Shown here: piece after piece, positions 38,818-50,184 of the stretch
How positions within the stretch are numbered: position 1 is the first letter of the stretch
How the letters are laid out: each line of letters opens with the position of its first letter
Source of the DNA: Cucumis sativus
Lineage: Eukaryota > Streptophyta > Magnoliopsida > Cucurbitales > Cucurbitaceae
Reading direction: 5' to 3'
DNA: 64,000 nt
Assembly (NCBI RefSeq): GCF_000004075.3
Contig: NC_026657.2
Coordinates: 28,924,408-28,988,407 of the forward strand
The notes under the pieces: model-generated
The model's input: the letters and a program-made list of their open reading frames with translations, nothing else
The model's database searches: none
Told to the model about the DNA's origin: nothing
Made by a program: the position numbers and the translations under genes

Positions 38818-39348
38818 TAACGTGCCTTCATTACATGTCTCGGTCGTAACTATTGATGATCTAAAAGTTCTATTAATTATTTACTCAATCAAACATCTTA
38901 GTACACATGTATCGGTCATAAATATTGATGATCCAACAGTTCTGTTAATTGTTAACTCAATCAAACTCAATGCAGCACACCAAGGTAGAAACAAGACAAA
39001 ATGAATAGCCTTGAAAACTAAACAATATTTTAGAATAACAAGAAAGGATACTTGAAATTTAACCTTGAAGTGACAAATTGTACATTGATAGGCAGCCTTC
39101 CGCGACCTACGGCGTACGCAATAGGCAACATGGAAACTTCTCGATGGTAACGTGCCTTCTTAACATTTTAACCCTTCATAAATATTGTTAATCTAAAAGT
39201 TCTGTTAATTATTAACTCAATCAATCATGTTACTTATGTGCAACTAAATCCGAATGATGGGATGGTGATGAAAAAAATAGAATAAATTTAGTCTTGAAAA
39301 CAAAACAATATACGAGTATAACAAGAAAGGGTAACTTGAAATTTGAGA
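38818..39348. repeat. 330-bp-spaced direct repeat
   Basis: TAACGTGCCTTC starts both copies, at 38818 and 39148. Both then carry AGTTCT(A/G)TTAATT..ACTCAATCAA and later AACAAGAAAGG..ACTTGAAATTT (about 39043 and 39330). The first copy also has an internal tandem duplication of about 70 bp. The copies are diverged. Confidence 0.65.
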
Positions 39349-39738
39349 ATGTATCCTTATTTATATGAAACTAAACAAATATTTGAAATCTGCAATTACC
39401 TATAAACTTTCATACCATTGCAGTCCAGATTCACCAGTGAACCAATTTTCGTAGTCTTTGTATTTACACCCCTGTTGTGAATAAAACAAATAATATTAAC
39501 TATTCAAACTAATACGAAAGTAAAGTCACGAGGATTTATAGCAGAGGACAAAATTGAAATGAAACTCATTTCTCTTACCCAAGTAGTATACTATATATAT
39601 GAGTAGATCATATTTACAACTCCCAACATCAGCTTCCATACACCCAGTTGGGTCCCAGAAAGTTGAAATCTTCTTGGGGAACAACATAGAGAACAGAACT
39701 AAAATTGAAATCTTGGAAGTCTGAATAAAGTTGTGATG
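39349..39738. other. 3' flank of the CBM20 gene
   Basis: Probably the 3' untranslated region of the minus-strand starch-binding protein. No other feature. Confidence 0.4.
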
Positions 39739-42495
39739 CTAAAGCAGTCTTAAACTGGATAGGAACTTCTTCAGGGTTTTATGACCCCATGTTAAGTCAT
39801 TTTGGACGACATCGTTGTTGATTTCCTGCAAATCAGATTGATTCTCAATTATATTTGTGTCATCCTCATAACTTGACTTTGCCTCCATCTCTTGTCCAGC
39901 CACAACCTCAGGATCCAGTTTCTGATTCTTTTGTATGTTCTGAGACTAATACAAATGAAATATGAGGCATATGAACATTATATAACATAGTACATCAGTA
40001 GATGAAGTTGAATCAAGCATAGCTACTGCAGGGTGTGCTTTTTGTGAATATATTGGCCAAGAAGTGTTTAAAAGTTTAATTTAGTGAATTGTAGTCCGTC
40101 CCATGCTTCCAGAGTGTGCATTTAGTTGCTATCAAACATTAGGTGGCCACAGGTTTATTTGCAGTTTTATAATTTGAAGAGGTAAAATGTAGTGCATAAT
40201 TTATTATTAAGCACTTAGTAAATTATTTCAAACAAACTCTTGAAAAGCTATGTCGACATTTGATGGCAGGGAAATTGTTTGGTTCCATGATAAGTTGGTA
40301 AGAAAGAAGCAAAATAGAACTAAGATATCAAACTTGAAATGATTAGGCCATAAGACTGTGACAATATCAGTGTCAAGTTTCATCTCTTTCATATATTGAT
40401 TCGAAAACATTTAAGCTATCAAAGTTACGTCCACTGTATTTGGGATCTCTTTCGAAAGTACAATACATGGTGCACACAAATTGAAAGGACGGTTATTGTA
40501 GTAACAAGAGTTGAAGCAGGAAAGAAATGGTAAAAGTAGGTCAGGCCATCAAGCTGTTACCTCAGGTAGTTTATGATCGTTAGATTCATTTATTCCACAG
40601 ACAGAACCATCATCTTCGACTTCATGTGGAGGTGCATTCTGATTTGATGCTGTTGCTGTTGGAGGTAAACCAGGAACTAGAATGGGAACTTGATCATCAA
40701 CAGGGCTTTCTTGAACTCCATCATCTTTTGCATCGTTCTCCAAACTTTCCTCGGTTATCTTTGTATCATCTAAGTATACCTCACTCACGGCCTTGTTACT
40801 TATATTCCCTGCCACGAGATCTTTAGCATTATCATTTGAATCGGAAATGCTGCTATTGTCACCCTCTGGAAGAGAGACGTTAGTGATATTCTCTTCAGAA
40901 GCAGAGATATTACAGCCATTTTCTTCTAAAGCAGAGATGTTACTGCCATCAATCAATTCCACCGATGGTTTACGTGCTATTGAATCCTTAATTATATTGG
41001 GGATCAGTTCTTCATCTGGATAAGTGAGGTTGTCCTCATCCATTAAATTTTCTGGGGCAATGGGAGAATCCTCCTCCTGGTTAACAATTTTTTCTTCTTC
41101 ACTAAGTATCCGTGATTCAGCACTATCCCAATCTTCAGAAACGATGATAGTATTGGATGTTTCCCAGGGTTGGAATGTTCGATCAGGACCGGGTTGCCAT
41201 ACGACATTTCCAGTTATTCCTTGAAGTATGAATTTGAACTGGATTATTTTCCCGACGGGAATATCCTTATTTGAAAAAGAAAGAAAAGAACATGACCAGA
41301 TATTAGAATAGCTATGAAACTTATATCTTCATATCAAGATTTTTACGTTCTTCACGAGACTCTATACTCACCACTTCTGCAGCCCATTGATGCCCATCGG
41401 CCCAGTTTAAAGGTATTGCACTTGTAACGTCCCAGGAACCAAAAATTGGATCGTCACCTACTACATAGAAATGCTCCCCAAATGTGCACTCTTTGAGTAG
41501 CTGGAATTTGACACGAACAGTTTTTGATTGATCTGCATAAAAGACGTCGATACGGAAATTTGAGGCTATGTTCTCAGAGGAAGTAATTATATTTTCATCA
41601 ATCGTCTTGACTTACCTGTTTCTTGATTCTCAACTGCATCATTCTGAATAGTATCTGCCTGCAAAGAACAAGTTCTACGAATATCAGGATGATTTTATTA
41701 GCATATATACATCCTTGCAACAATCTTTTTCACATTACTTCCTAGATTTTCTGGCAATAATTATCTCTTTTTTATTGAGGCATCCGCCGAGACTTTATTA
41801 CCCATTCTAAACTTCCGAAGTTTTTATTAATCTTGATTCGATCTAACCTAAACCTTTAAGAAACGATTTCTTCATTCTGTGGAAAAACTGACATAATGTC
41901 CGAGACATACAAAGTAATGAGTAATTACAAAACAAGAAGACTTCGTTCAAAAACTCAAAATCGAAGGCATAGAACACTATCTTTCACCGACTTTCATATT
42001 AGCAAATCGCAATTTAGAATCCTCCTCCTCGAATATTAAACTCCCGATCGTTATCTAGAATCCATAAATAAGCAAAAAAAAAAAAAAAAAAAAAAAAGGA
42101 CAAGAAAACTATCACAGATTATCTCTCGTTCGCACATTGAGAATCTATAAGTAATTAAAGACAGCGAAGAGAATAATTCTCAGCAATCCAAGATTCTCCA
42201 TGAAAAAAAAAAACATATGAAACCACAAAAGAAGAATCGCAAAGAAAGAATAATTTCCAATACCGACGACCTGCTGATATGAAGCGAAGCAAGAAGAAAT
42301 GAAATCGATGCCTCCACGGCGCAAAGGTACCAAATGCTGAAGTCCAGAATTAGCCAATTTCCATGGCCTCCGATAAGAAATGAATTCAGGTCCTCCAGAA
42401 AGAAGACGCTCTTTTAGAGAAGAAGAAGAAGAAGAGAAGTAAGAGGAAGGTGAACAGTTGGCGATGATGGAGTTGTAGGTCTCTAGGGTTTTCAT
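39739..42495 (-). CDS. CBM20 starch-binding-domain protein
   Basis: Five minus-strand exons (42271-42495, 41616-41658, 41372-41532, 40561-41265 and 39739-39945) give 446 residues. The first 75 or so are Ser-rich and look like a plastid transit peptide. Residues about 91-195 form a CBM20 starch-binding domain: [41 protein letters not shown], then [10 protein letters not shown] and [16 protein letters not shown], with the Trp residues expected for glucan binding. The remaining 250 or so residues are acidic, low-complexity and without a catalytic domain; the last exon ends [13 protein letters not shown]. The nearest Arabidopsis protein I know is At5g01260. It may tether partners to starch; no enzyme activity is implied. 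The ATG was preferred to the preceding in-frame GTG. Confidence 0.88.
42074..42097. repeat. 24-base A run in CBM20 intron 1
   Basis: An uninterrupted A homopolymer on the plus strand (T on the gene's coding strand), inside the first intron. No retroposon body was recognised beside it. Confidence 0.85.
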
Positions 42496-42655
42496 CACTC
42501 TTCACTCCAAGAATCTCACTCTGCCACTGACAATGACAAACAGTCTCAAAGCTTAAGCCTCGCGCTTTGCCTTTGGCTTTGATGGAGTTTCTGGTGGTAA
42601 CCAATTACCATTATATAACGGTGGGACCTTGCGAGGATAAGGGGAAATAATTTCT

Positions 42656-42684
42656 CACGTGGATCATCCAAAACTGACACGTGT
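42656..42684. promoter_or_regulatory. two CACGTG boxes upstream of the CBM20 gene
   Basis: CACGTG at 42656 and palindromic ACACGTGT at 42677-42684, about 160-190 bp upstream of the start codon. G-box/ABRE sites suggest light, clock or ABA control. Function is inferred. Confidence 0.5.
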
Positions 42685-43833
42685 TCCAACTACCCAACGA
42701 ATCACGAATCACGAAGCTCATGCTTTATGGTTCGTTCATGTTAGCCATTCAATGTAACTATCTTTTAGGGCCATACCTCTTTAATTAGACCTCTAATATA
42801 GTATAGTTAAAATTAAATTTTGTATTTTTAGAAAAAGAAAAACTACTAAATTTTGTATTTTCTGTCAAAGTAGAAGTGATTTTGTTTCGAGTCTACCCAC
42901 CTTTCTAAATCTATGAATGACAACACCAACAAAGCTGATCAACACCTATACGTATGAGTCAGGTTTGATCTTTGGTCTATGAAGAGTTAAAATAAATTTA
43001 ACAAGTGGACTAGTTATTAGTATAAATATTATTTCTGTATTTTTTTATGTGTATTGTATAAAAACATACTGTCGAAGGGAGGTCTCCTTACACGTATACT
43101 AAATCCTATAGGTGAGCATCGATCGATTGAAGTATGTTTTTTTAATCAAATTATCGTTTAATTGACTATGATCAATTTAGTAAATGTTGAAATTGACTCC
43201 GACTATAAAGGAGTAATCAACCAATTGATTATTTTAAACCTTTAAAATTAAAAAAAAAAATGATGTCGGTTTGATTTTTTATTTTTTTTAGATCCATCAC
43301 CTTCAATTTAGTGGATTTTAGTTTATCATGCTTACTCTTACAAAATCTATTAGTGTATATATATTATAAACGATTATGGAGCTACGTTTCAAATAGGAAC
43401 GTAATCACAATTTTCTTAACACATTATTTTCAAAAGATAAAAGTGCTAACTTAAATATATAAAAAAACAAAATTCTATTTTCTTGATCTCACAAAATTAT
43501 TTTATATTTTAGCCTAATGGGTAGCAATTTTGGAATGATAATCAGACTTCCATCGCACATATCTTAGACACCTATTTACGATTAAAAAAAATGTTGCTAT
43601 ATTTTTCAATCTGATCCATATATTTGTAAATATTTTTTTTTATGTAAATAAATTTGTCGTTTTATGCCCAAATAAATAAATAAATTTGTCGTTTTAACGG
43701 AAAGCTAATCCATTATATTTTCAATTATAAAATTTTGGGAGCACCTCTTTCTTCCTTTCTAGTTTACGGACAAACGGGAGTTTTGTGAGGTAAGAAGACG
43801 TTATTACCCTTCATATAATTTCCCCCCAAAACT
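42685..43833. other. intergenic DNA
   Basis: AT-rich region between the CBM20 promoter and the receptor-kinase cluster. No gene recognised. Confidence 0.4.
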
Positions 43834-44058
43834 ATGACGCTCACTCCTCCGACTGCTTCCGCGACTGAGGTAACGACGGCGCCAAACACCCTGACGACGC
43901 AAGCGGGTAACTGTATTCGGATACAATTGCGAAACCTCTTCCTGTCAGCACGTCCGGTGGACGGCGATCTCTTCAAGTGCGTTCTTCCAACACTGTTTTT
44001 CCTTTTTCTTCGCTTTATTTTTCTTCTTACTCTAAGCGCTTTCATCGTTCTGGACTGA
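43834..44058 (+). other. orphan GC-rich ORF, possibly a lone first exon
   Basis: A 74-residue frame starts MTLTPPTASATEVTTAPNTL in a short GC-rich block with many CpGs, unlike the flanks. It resembles a plant first exon, ending near GATCTCTTCAAGTGCG before T-rich sequence. No following exon was found before the converging kinase gene. It is perhaps a gene 5' end cut off by the cluster. Function unknown. Confidence 0.3.
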
Positions 44059-44323
44059 GATTTATTGTTTGTTTCCTGACTTTGATATTGCAATAAATTT
44101 TAACATTGCTAGTAGTTGCGTGAAAAAAATATATAACGTAAAAGTGAGTTTAGGAACAAAAAGTGAAAAATGGTATTATCATCATAATTGAGAAACATTT
44201 CACCATCTATTGTAAATTGTCAACTTGGATGGTTTGAAAGGTGGCATTTCTAGAACAACCCATTGCTTGTTGTGGCCAAGTATATTCATTCTTCTCTCAA
44301 TCTTGGGGAAACAAATATCTATG
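44059..44323. other. 3' flank of the first receptor kinase
   Basis: It contains sequence related to the 3' flank of the other cluster members, such as CATCTATTGTAAATTGTCAA beside 50,070. It is likely 3' untranslated sequence of the minus-strand kinase. Confidence 0.45.
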
Positions 44324-47300
44324 TTACCTCTGGCGTGTCTTTTTAAATTTGAGATAGGAGCTTTTAATTGCTTGCAATTCATTAACGATCACATTCATCG
44401 GTGTTCTCTCCCTAGGTGCCCTCAAGGAGCATGACAATCCGATTCTCATCATTGATACTAGACATTCTTCCACATATCTCGGTATGATTTTTCTGTGTTG
44501 TTCCTCACTCATTGTCGCTATTTCTTGTATATTGTCTTCTCTTTCTTCTTTTTGATCTGTTTCTACTAATAGCATAGAATGATCGATTATGCCCAAGGCA
44601 TCTCGAGATAGCTCCATGGTAGCGAACAAATGAATGTCCACACCATGACCAAATGTGTCGTCAGTGGGTCTTTTTCCGATGAGCATCTCTAATAGTAGTA
44701 TACCATAGCTGAAGACATCTCCTTCGATGGAAATTCTGCTACCAGTGCCGTATTCTGCAATTGTTGATTAATTTATTATACCAATTAGCAATTACGGCTG
44801 AAAGTTGATAGGGTTTAGAGAAAAAGAAAAATACCTGGAGGAATATACCCTATAGAACCCTTGAGTGCAAGTGACATGGTTTGACTAAAAGATAATGGTG
44901 CATTCGGTCCTTCCAACATGTATCTAGCTAACCCAAAGTCTCCTACATGAGCTACCATATCGTCGTCAAGCAATATATTGCTAGGCTTTAGATCGCAATG
45001 AACAATAGGAATTTCACAAAGATTATGAAGATAATCTAATCCACATGCTATATCAATAGCAATATTCAATCTTTGGAGGAGACTCAACCTTCTTTGATCG
45101 TGTCCTTGATTTGCAGGATGAAGCCAACAATCAAGATTTCCCTTGGACATGAAATTGAAGACTAATGCTTTGAATTCGTTGCCTTGTACATCAATACTTG
45201 AGCAAGAAGTTATGTTCTTGAGGAGATTCCGATGCCGTATGTTTGAGAGAGTGTTGCATTCATCAATAAAACTCTTGGAAGCACCTTGTTGTTGGAGGTT
45301 TAGAACCTTAACGGCAACAATAGATCCACCATTTGGAAGAACACCTTTATACACAGAGCCAAAACTACCCGAACCAATCAAATTGTCCATAGAGAATCCG
45401 TTAGTTGATTTGTTCAGTTCTAAATAAGAAATTTGTGGTAGAAGCTCCTTTGTAGAAGATGGAGTTGAATTATCCTTCCTGGACTTCTTAAACACAAAAC
45501 ACACGAAAAGTATGCTCACCAAAATAACAATGAATGTGACGGTAGATACTACAGGGATCAACACCTTTGATGTTAGAGACCGCTTATCGGGCAAATGTGT
45601 TTGGTTAGGCTTGCACGGAGGTAAACTTAATTCTTGTAAACCATCACATAGATCATTATTTCCAATGATAGAAATCATGGTTGAATTGGAAAAAATTCCA
45701 TCTGTTGGCACTTTCCCCTCAAAGTCATTATAGGATAGATTGACATACTTGAGTGAGTGAAGCTGACCAAGAAATTGGGGAATTGACCCAGACAAGTTGT
45801 TACTGGAAAGATTTAGTACTTCAAGACTTTTCAAAGTTTCTAAAGATTGAGGAATTGTTCCCTCAAATTGGTTACCACTCAAATCCAAGTAACGCATGCT
45901 TACACATTTACCAAGATTGCTAGAAATGTTACCTGATAATTTGTTCTTTGATACATCCAACGTTATCAAACTAACCACCTCATCCACTTCAAGTGCTAAT
46001 GGACCAGTAAGTGAGTTATTATTCAAGGCCAAATAGGCCAAAAAGGAAGAGAAATGAAGAACTTCATTTGGTATAAGGCCACTAAGTTTGTTACCAGATA
46101 GGTTAAGAATTTGAAGCGTTTTGCAACGTCCCAAGCTTCTTGGTATGCTTCCTTCAAGTCTGTTATCGTTCATGTAAAGCTTAACTATCGAAGACAAGTT
46201 ACCAATAGATGATGGAATTGGCCCAGTTAAATTGTTACCTTGCAAAAATAGCTTCACCAAGTTTTGAAGATTCCCAATATTAGGAGGAACACTTCCATTC
46301 AAATAATTCTGTCCCACCACTAGATGTTGCAAGTTAATCAGGTTTGCAATCGCAGAAGGAATGCTTCCACTTAACATATTTGCACCCAAGGTTAACGCTG
46401 TGAGCTGGCTTGATAGGTTGCCAATAGATGAAGGCAATACTCCTCCAAAATGATTCCATGACAGACCCAAAACCTTTAGACTAGTACAATTAGCCAAGGA
46501 GCTGATAAAATTTAAGTCACCAACTCTTCCAGTTCCAAGTATGTTGTCTTCAAAATTGAGTCTCTCTAAGTCTTTTAAGCTCCCCAAATCATTAGGTAGC
46601 ATTCCAACGAAACTGTTACTAGGAAGATCTAATTCTCGAAGACCGGAGATGTTGGCAAACGACGTGGGAATAGACCCTGTGAAATTATTGCCGCCACCAA
46701 CAAAGATCTGAAGATTGGGTAGTGTATATCCGATATTTGGTGGTAGAGTTCCTTGAAGTCGATTTGCAGTAAGACTCATCAAAGTCAAAGAAGTTATATT
46801 ATAGAGTGAAAGTGGCACTGTACCTGTCAAATAGTTTGCTGTAATTGCAAAGAACTCCAATCTTCTCAAGTGCCCCAGTTCGTTGGGAATGTTTCCTTGA
46901 AAATTGTTATACGCGACTGATAAATGAAGGAGGGAAGAAAAGTTTCCTATCCAAGATGGGATAGTTCCAATCAAATTGTTATTGGGAAAACTGAGTCGTT
47001 TCAACTTGGTTAACGTGAACAACTGGTGTGGAATCTGACCTTCAAGCCCATTGTTGCCCAACTCCAAATGAACCAGCTGGGTGCAATGACTTATATTTCC
47101 TGGAATCTCGCCACTGAAGTTATTGTAGGACAAATTGAGATGACGTAATTGTAGTAGCTGACCAAATTCTTGAGGAATATGGCCGTGGAGTCTGTTGTCT
47201 CCCAATCTAATTGCAATGAGATGAGTCATATTTCCTAAAGAATTTGGTATCGAACCACTCAGTTTGTGAGCTTCCAAGTCCAAGACCATAACTCTTCCAA

Positions 47301-47538
47301 TGGTGGAATTACAAGTAATGCCAGTCCAATCACATAAATGCCTGGAATCGTTCCAAGAGCTCATGATTTTGAGTGGGTCGTTGAGTACTCTACTTTTCAG
47401 ATCAAGTAGAGCCAAATGATCTGATTCAATTCCAGATATGGGTGTCTTCGCAAAGGCCAAGCTCATGGATATAAAAAAGAAATGATAAAGAAGTATACGC
47501 AGAATCCTGTTGGTGTTAAAGCAATAATTCTGCCTCAT
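44324..47538 (-). CDS. LRR receptor kinase XII, copy 1 (At3g47570-like)
   Basis: Two minus-strand exons (44835-47538 and 44324-44754) give 1,044 residues. In order: signal peptide (about 1-30); LRRNT with ALLDLKSRV and the cap CDWTGITCN (about 69); about twenty LRRs of the NxLxGxIP type; transmembrane helix about 659-683; Ser/Thr kinase with G-loop IGSGSFGSVYKG (721), Lys744 in VAVK, HCDLKPSN (847) and DFGLAR (867). HCD instead of HRD marks a non-RD kinase, the type found in immune receptors such as EFR and Xa21. The single intron falls after YIPPG, as in the family. I chose the start MRQNYC because it aligns with the other copies; the frame is open 31 codons further upstream (MTDNS). It likely senses an extracellular ligand; the ligand is unknown. 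Confidence 0.92.
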
Positions 47539-47604
47539 CCTGCAGCTGAGAAATTCCGAATCTGCAGTGAAAACAAATGCCCAATCCCTCAGTTTACGCA
47601 CAGG

Positions 47605-47655
47605 GATAAGCAGAATTGAATTGTCGGTCATGGTAGTTTGACTTTAAGATTTAAA
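47605..47655 (-). promoter_or_regulatory. conserved upstream module of copy 1
   Basis: GAATTGTCGGTCATGGTAGT followed by TTGACTTT recurs upstream of copies 2 and 3 and of the erased copy. It contains a W-box core (TTGACT), the target of WRKY defence factors. It lies 70-115 bp from the chosen start. Confidence 0.55.
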
Positions 47656-49799
47656 TTTCCTTTGAATGACTAATTCATCTGGGAGGTTTAAATAATTCAA
47701 GTATAAGCCTGAGCCTTCACCCCCTAACTTGTAAATAGAATAAACCAAATAGTATCCCGCTATTCATTTTAACAATGAAGTAGTAGATTTTTTTTTCAAA
47801 TGTATTGTAATAAATGTTGGGTGAAAATTTGAAAAACTAAGCTAAGCTCATGTTGGCAATGAAATAGTAGATTTACTCCACAGTTTTTGTTAATTTAAGT
47901 TAGGTTCAACCTAATAACTATTTTATTTTTAAAAGTTAAGTCTATTTTTTTTTCATTTATACAACAATTTGCATCTTTCTCACGTATAAACATTTTATAT
48001 TTTGTTTTTAAAATTTAAGTCTATTTTTTTTCATTTATACAACAATTTGCTCCTTAGATATAATCGAATTCTTAGTCAAAAAAACAAAATTTAAATCTAC
48101 TTAATTAGTTTTCAACCTTTGGTTTGTTCAGTTGTTTCTTAACCATTTATAAAAAGCAGATAATAAAAAAAGAAAATTGGATGGGTAAGTAGTGTTTGAT
48201 GTAGACCTAATTTTCAAAAACAAAAACAAAATGTATATAAATGGAACTTAATGTTTCTTTTTTATTAATCATATACTGTTATTTTATTAATATATTTTGT
48301 TTCAAGTCAACAAGGCGGCTGTAAGATATCAAATTGTATACAGTTATTGTACGAATACGATAATCGCTATTTGATTATTGAATCAGATCTTTTCTGATTC
48401 CATTTCATGTGGAGATTGCAGCTATATGTGACCAACTTTAGATTGGGGGTTCACGCCTTGATTATTGCATCGGACAATTTAGCCATTAATGGCCTAAAAC
48501 GTTTTTCTAAGTTCTAATTATCATTCTTAACGATGTCGCTGAAGCTAAAACTTCTTTCTCTTCTCTCATATTTTCTTCTCTCTTTTTAACAGAGCTTGTA
48601 ATAGATAGGTCATACTCCCTGTAAATTCTTCACTTTTCCCCTGGAGCGTTTCTGTGAGGATTTTGTTCCTACTTTGCCTATTGAACTGGTTGCATTACAT
48701 TTGTAGAGATAATAATTAAGTGTATGACAAAAAGAATTGTAAATACAATAAAATTGACTTTATATTTGATTGACTCTATTAGTAAGGATAGACTCTTAGA
48801 ACTAGATCTAAATTTGCTTATATCTACCAACTTTTTTTAGCACTCCCAGAGCCAATTTTGGCTTCTATTAATAAATTGTTTTCTCAAAAAAAAAAAAAAA
48901 AACAAAAAATTGGTTGAGCTAAATTTAAAATCTTTATGGAATCTTGATATGTATGCATTTTCTTTTTTGACTTTTTTTCCCTCTGTTATTGAGCCAGGTT
49001 AGAAATTACAGATGGTTTGGCGAAACAAGCAATTCACGGGTATGGACCTGGCATAATGGTGTGAAACTCATTTGGGTTCCAATGGCCCTACTTTCCAAGT
49101 AAGTTCTTATTCTAAGCTGTATCTAGTAAAATTGAAAATATTGAAAAGTGAATCTGCAAAATAATCTGCTATGATCGACCGTGATAGATAAGATATATCA
49201 CAAATTTTAAAAACTGCCATTTAAAATAATTTTTCCTCTAGTGAAGACTATTTTCATATTTTAAGAATTAAATAATTTTCTGTTTTACCTATAATAGTTC
49301 ACATAATATTGATTTCTTATTTTATTTAGTGCACCTTTCTCCATTCAGTACAACGTCTCTTTCTTCAACTCCTTGGCTGTACCTCCAACTCAACTTAACT
49401 TCCTTCGTTTCTTTTGCCATCTCCCAAGTCCCTTCCCTTGATACTCTTCTTTGGGGAAGTTTCTAGTATTGTATTAGTGTGGAGTCTTCAATTTTACATA
49501 TTATTTATAAGAAGCATTCAATAATTGTATGAAACTTATGAAATAAAATAATATTTCATAAAATAGTAAATAGTGAAATGAAGTGTTTAGGGGAGAGAGT
49601 GTACTTCACAGTACTAGAATTTTCTCCAATTCTCTTTCTTTTTTTCTCTTTTTCCAACCCTGTCATCTTTCTTTCCCATCTAACCCGTTATTAGAATTAA
49701 ATTCTCTTTTTGATGATATAGAAGAGGAACAATCAAACTTCTAACTTCGAGAGTTATAGTTTATACTTTATTTTAGTTGAACTATACTTATTTTGACAC
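47656..49799. other. intergenic DNA between receptor copies 1 and 2
   Basis: AT-rich, with an A run near 48,886-48,900 and a less AT-rich stretch near 48,990-49,110 that could be a worn mobile element piece. No gene recognised. Confidence 0.4.
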
Positions 49800-50184
49800 T
49801 TAAACTACTTAAATTCCTTAAATATTGCAAATTAAGGTCACATGGTCAAGTAACAAAAATATTACATCACCGTTCATTCATCTAAGAGCTTATCAAAGAA
49901 ATCTAACCGTAACTAATCATACATATTCATCATGGCATTAAACTTTGAACTGGCCTTGCATTTGGTTTGCTTAGGTAGCTGTATCAAATGCTGAGATTCT
50001 AAGAAATAATCTCATTAATTGAGAACCAAAAGGGAAAAAGTTTGTCTTATATTATAATTGAGGAACAATGGACCATCTATTGGAAATAGTCGACAAGGTT
50101 GTTTTGAAGGTAGATTTTCTAAAGGAACCTATCGCTAGAGGAAATTTTCAGTCACTTGTTTCTCAAGCTTGGTGAAACAAATCT
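49800..50184 (-). repeat. duplicated 3' flank block (copy 2)
   Basis: It shares short blocks with 55,130-55,300 and 61,160-61,345 (GTAACAAAAATAT, TCATTYATC/TAGGA, GCATTxAA, AATAATCT). It marks the downstream edge of the unit duplicated with each receptor gene. Confidence 0.55.

Noticed and set aside
47539-47631. 31-codon N-terminal extension of receptor copy 1
   Set aside because: It would put a hydrophilic stretch before the signal peptide, and its ATG falls inside the upstream module shared with copies whose frames are not open there. The downstream ATG aligns with the other copies.
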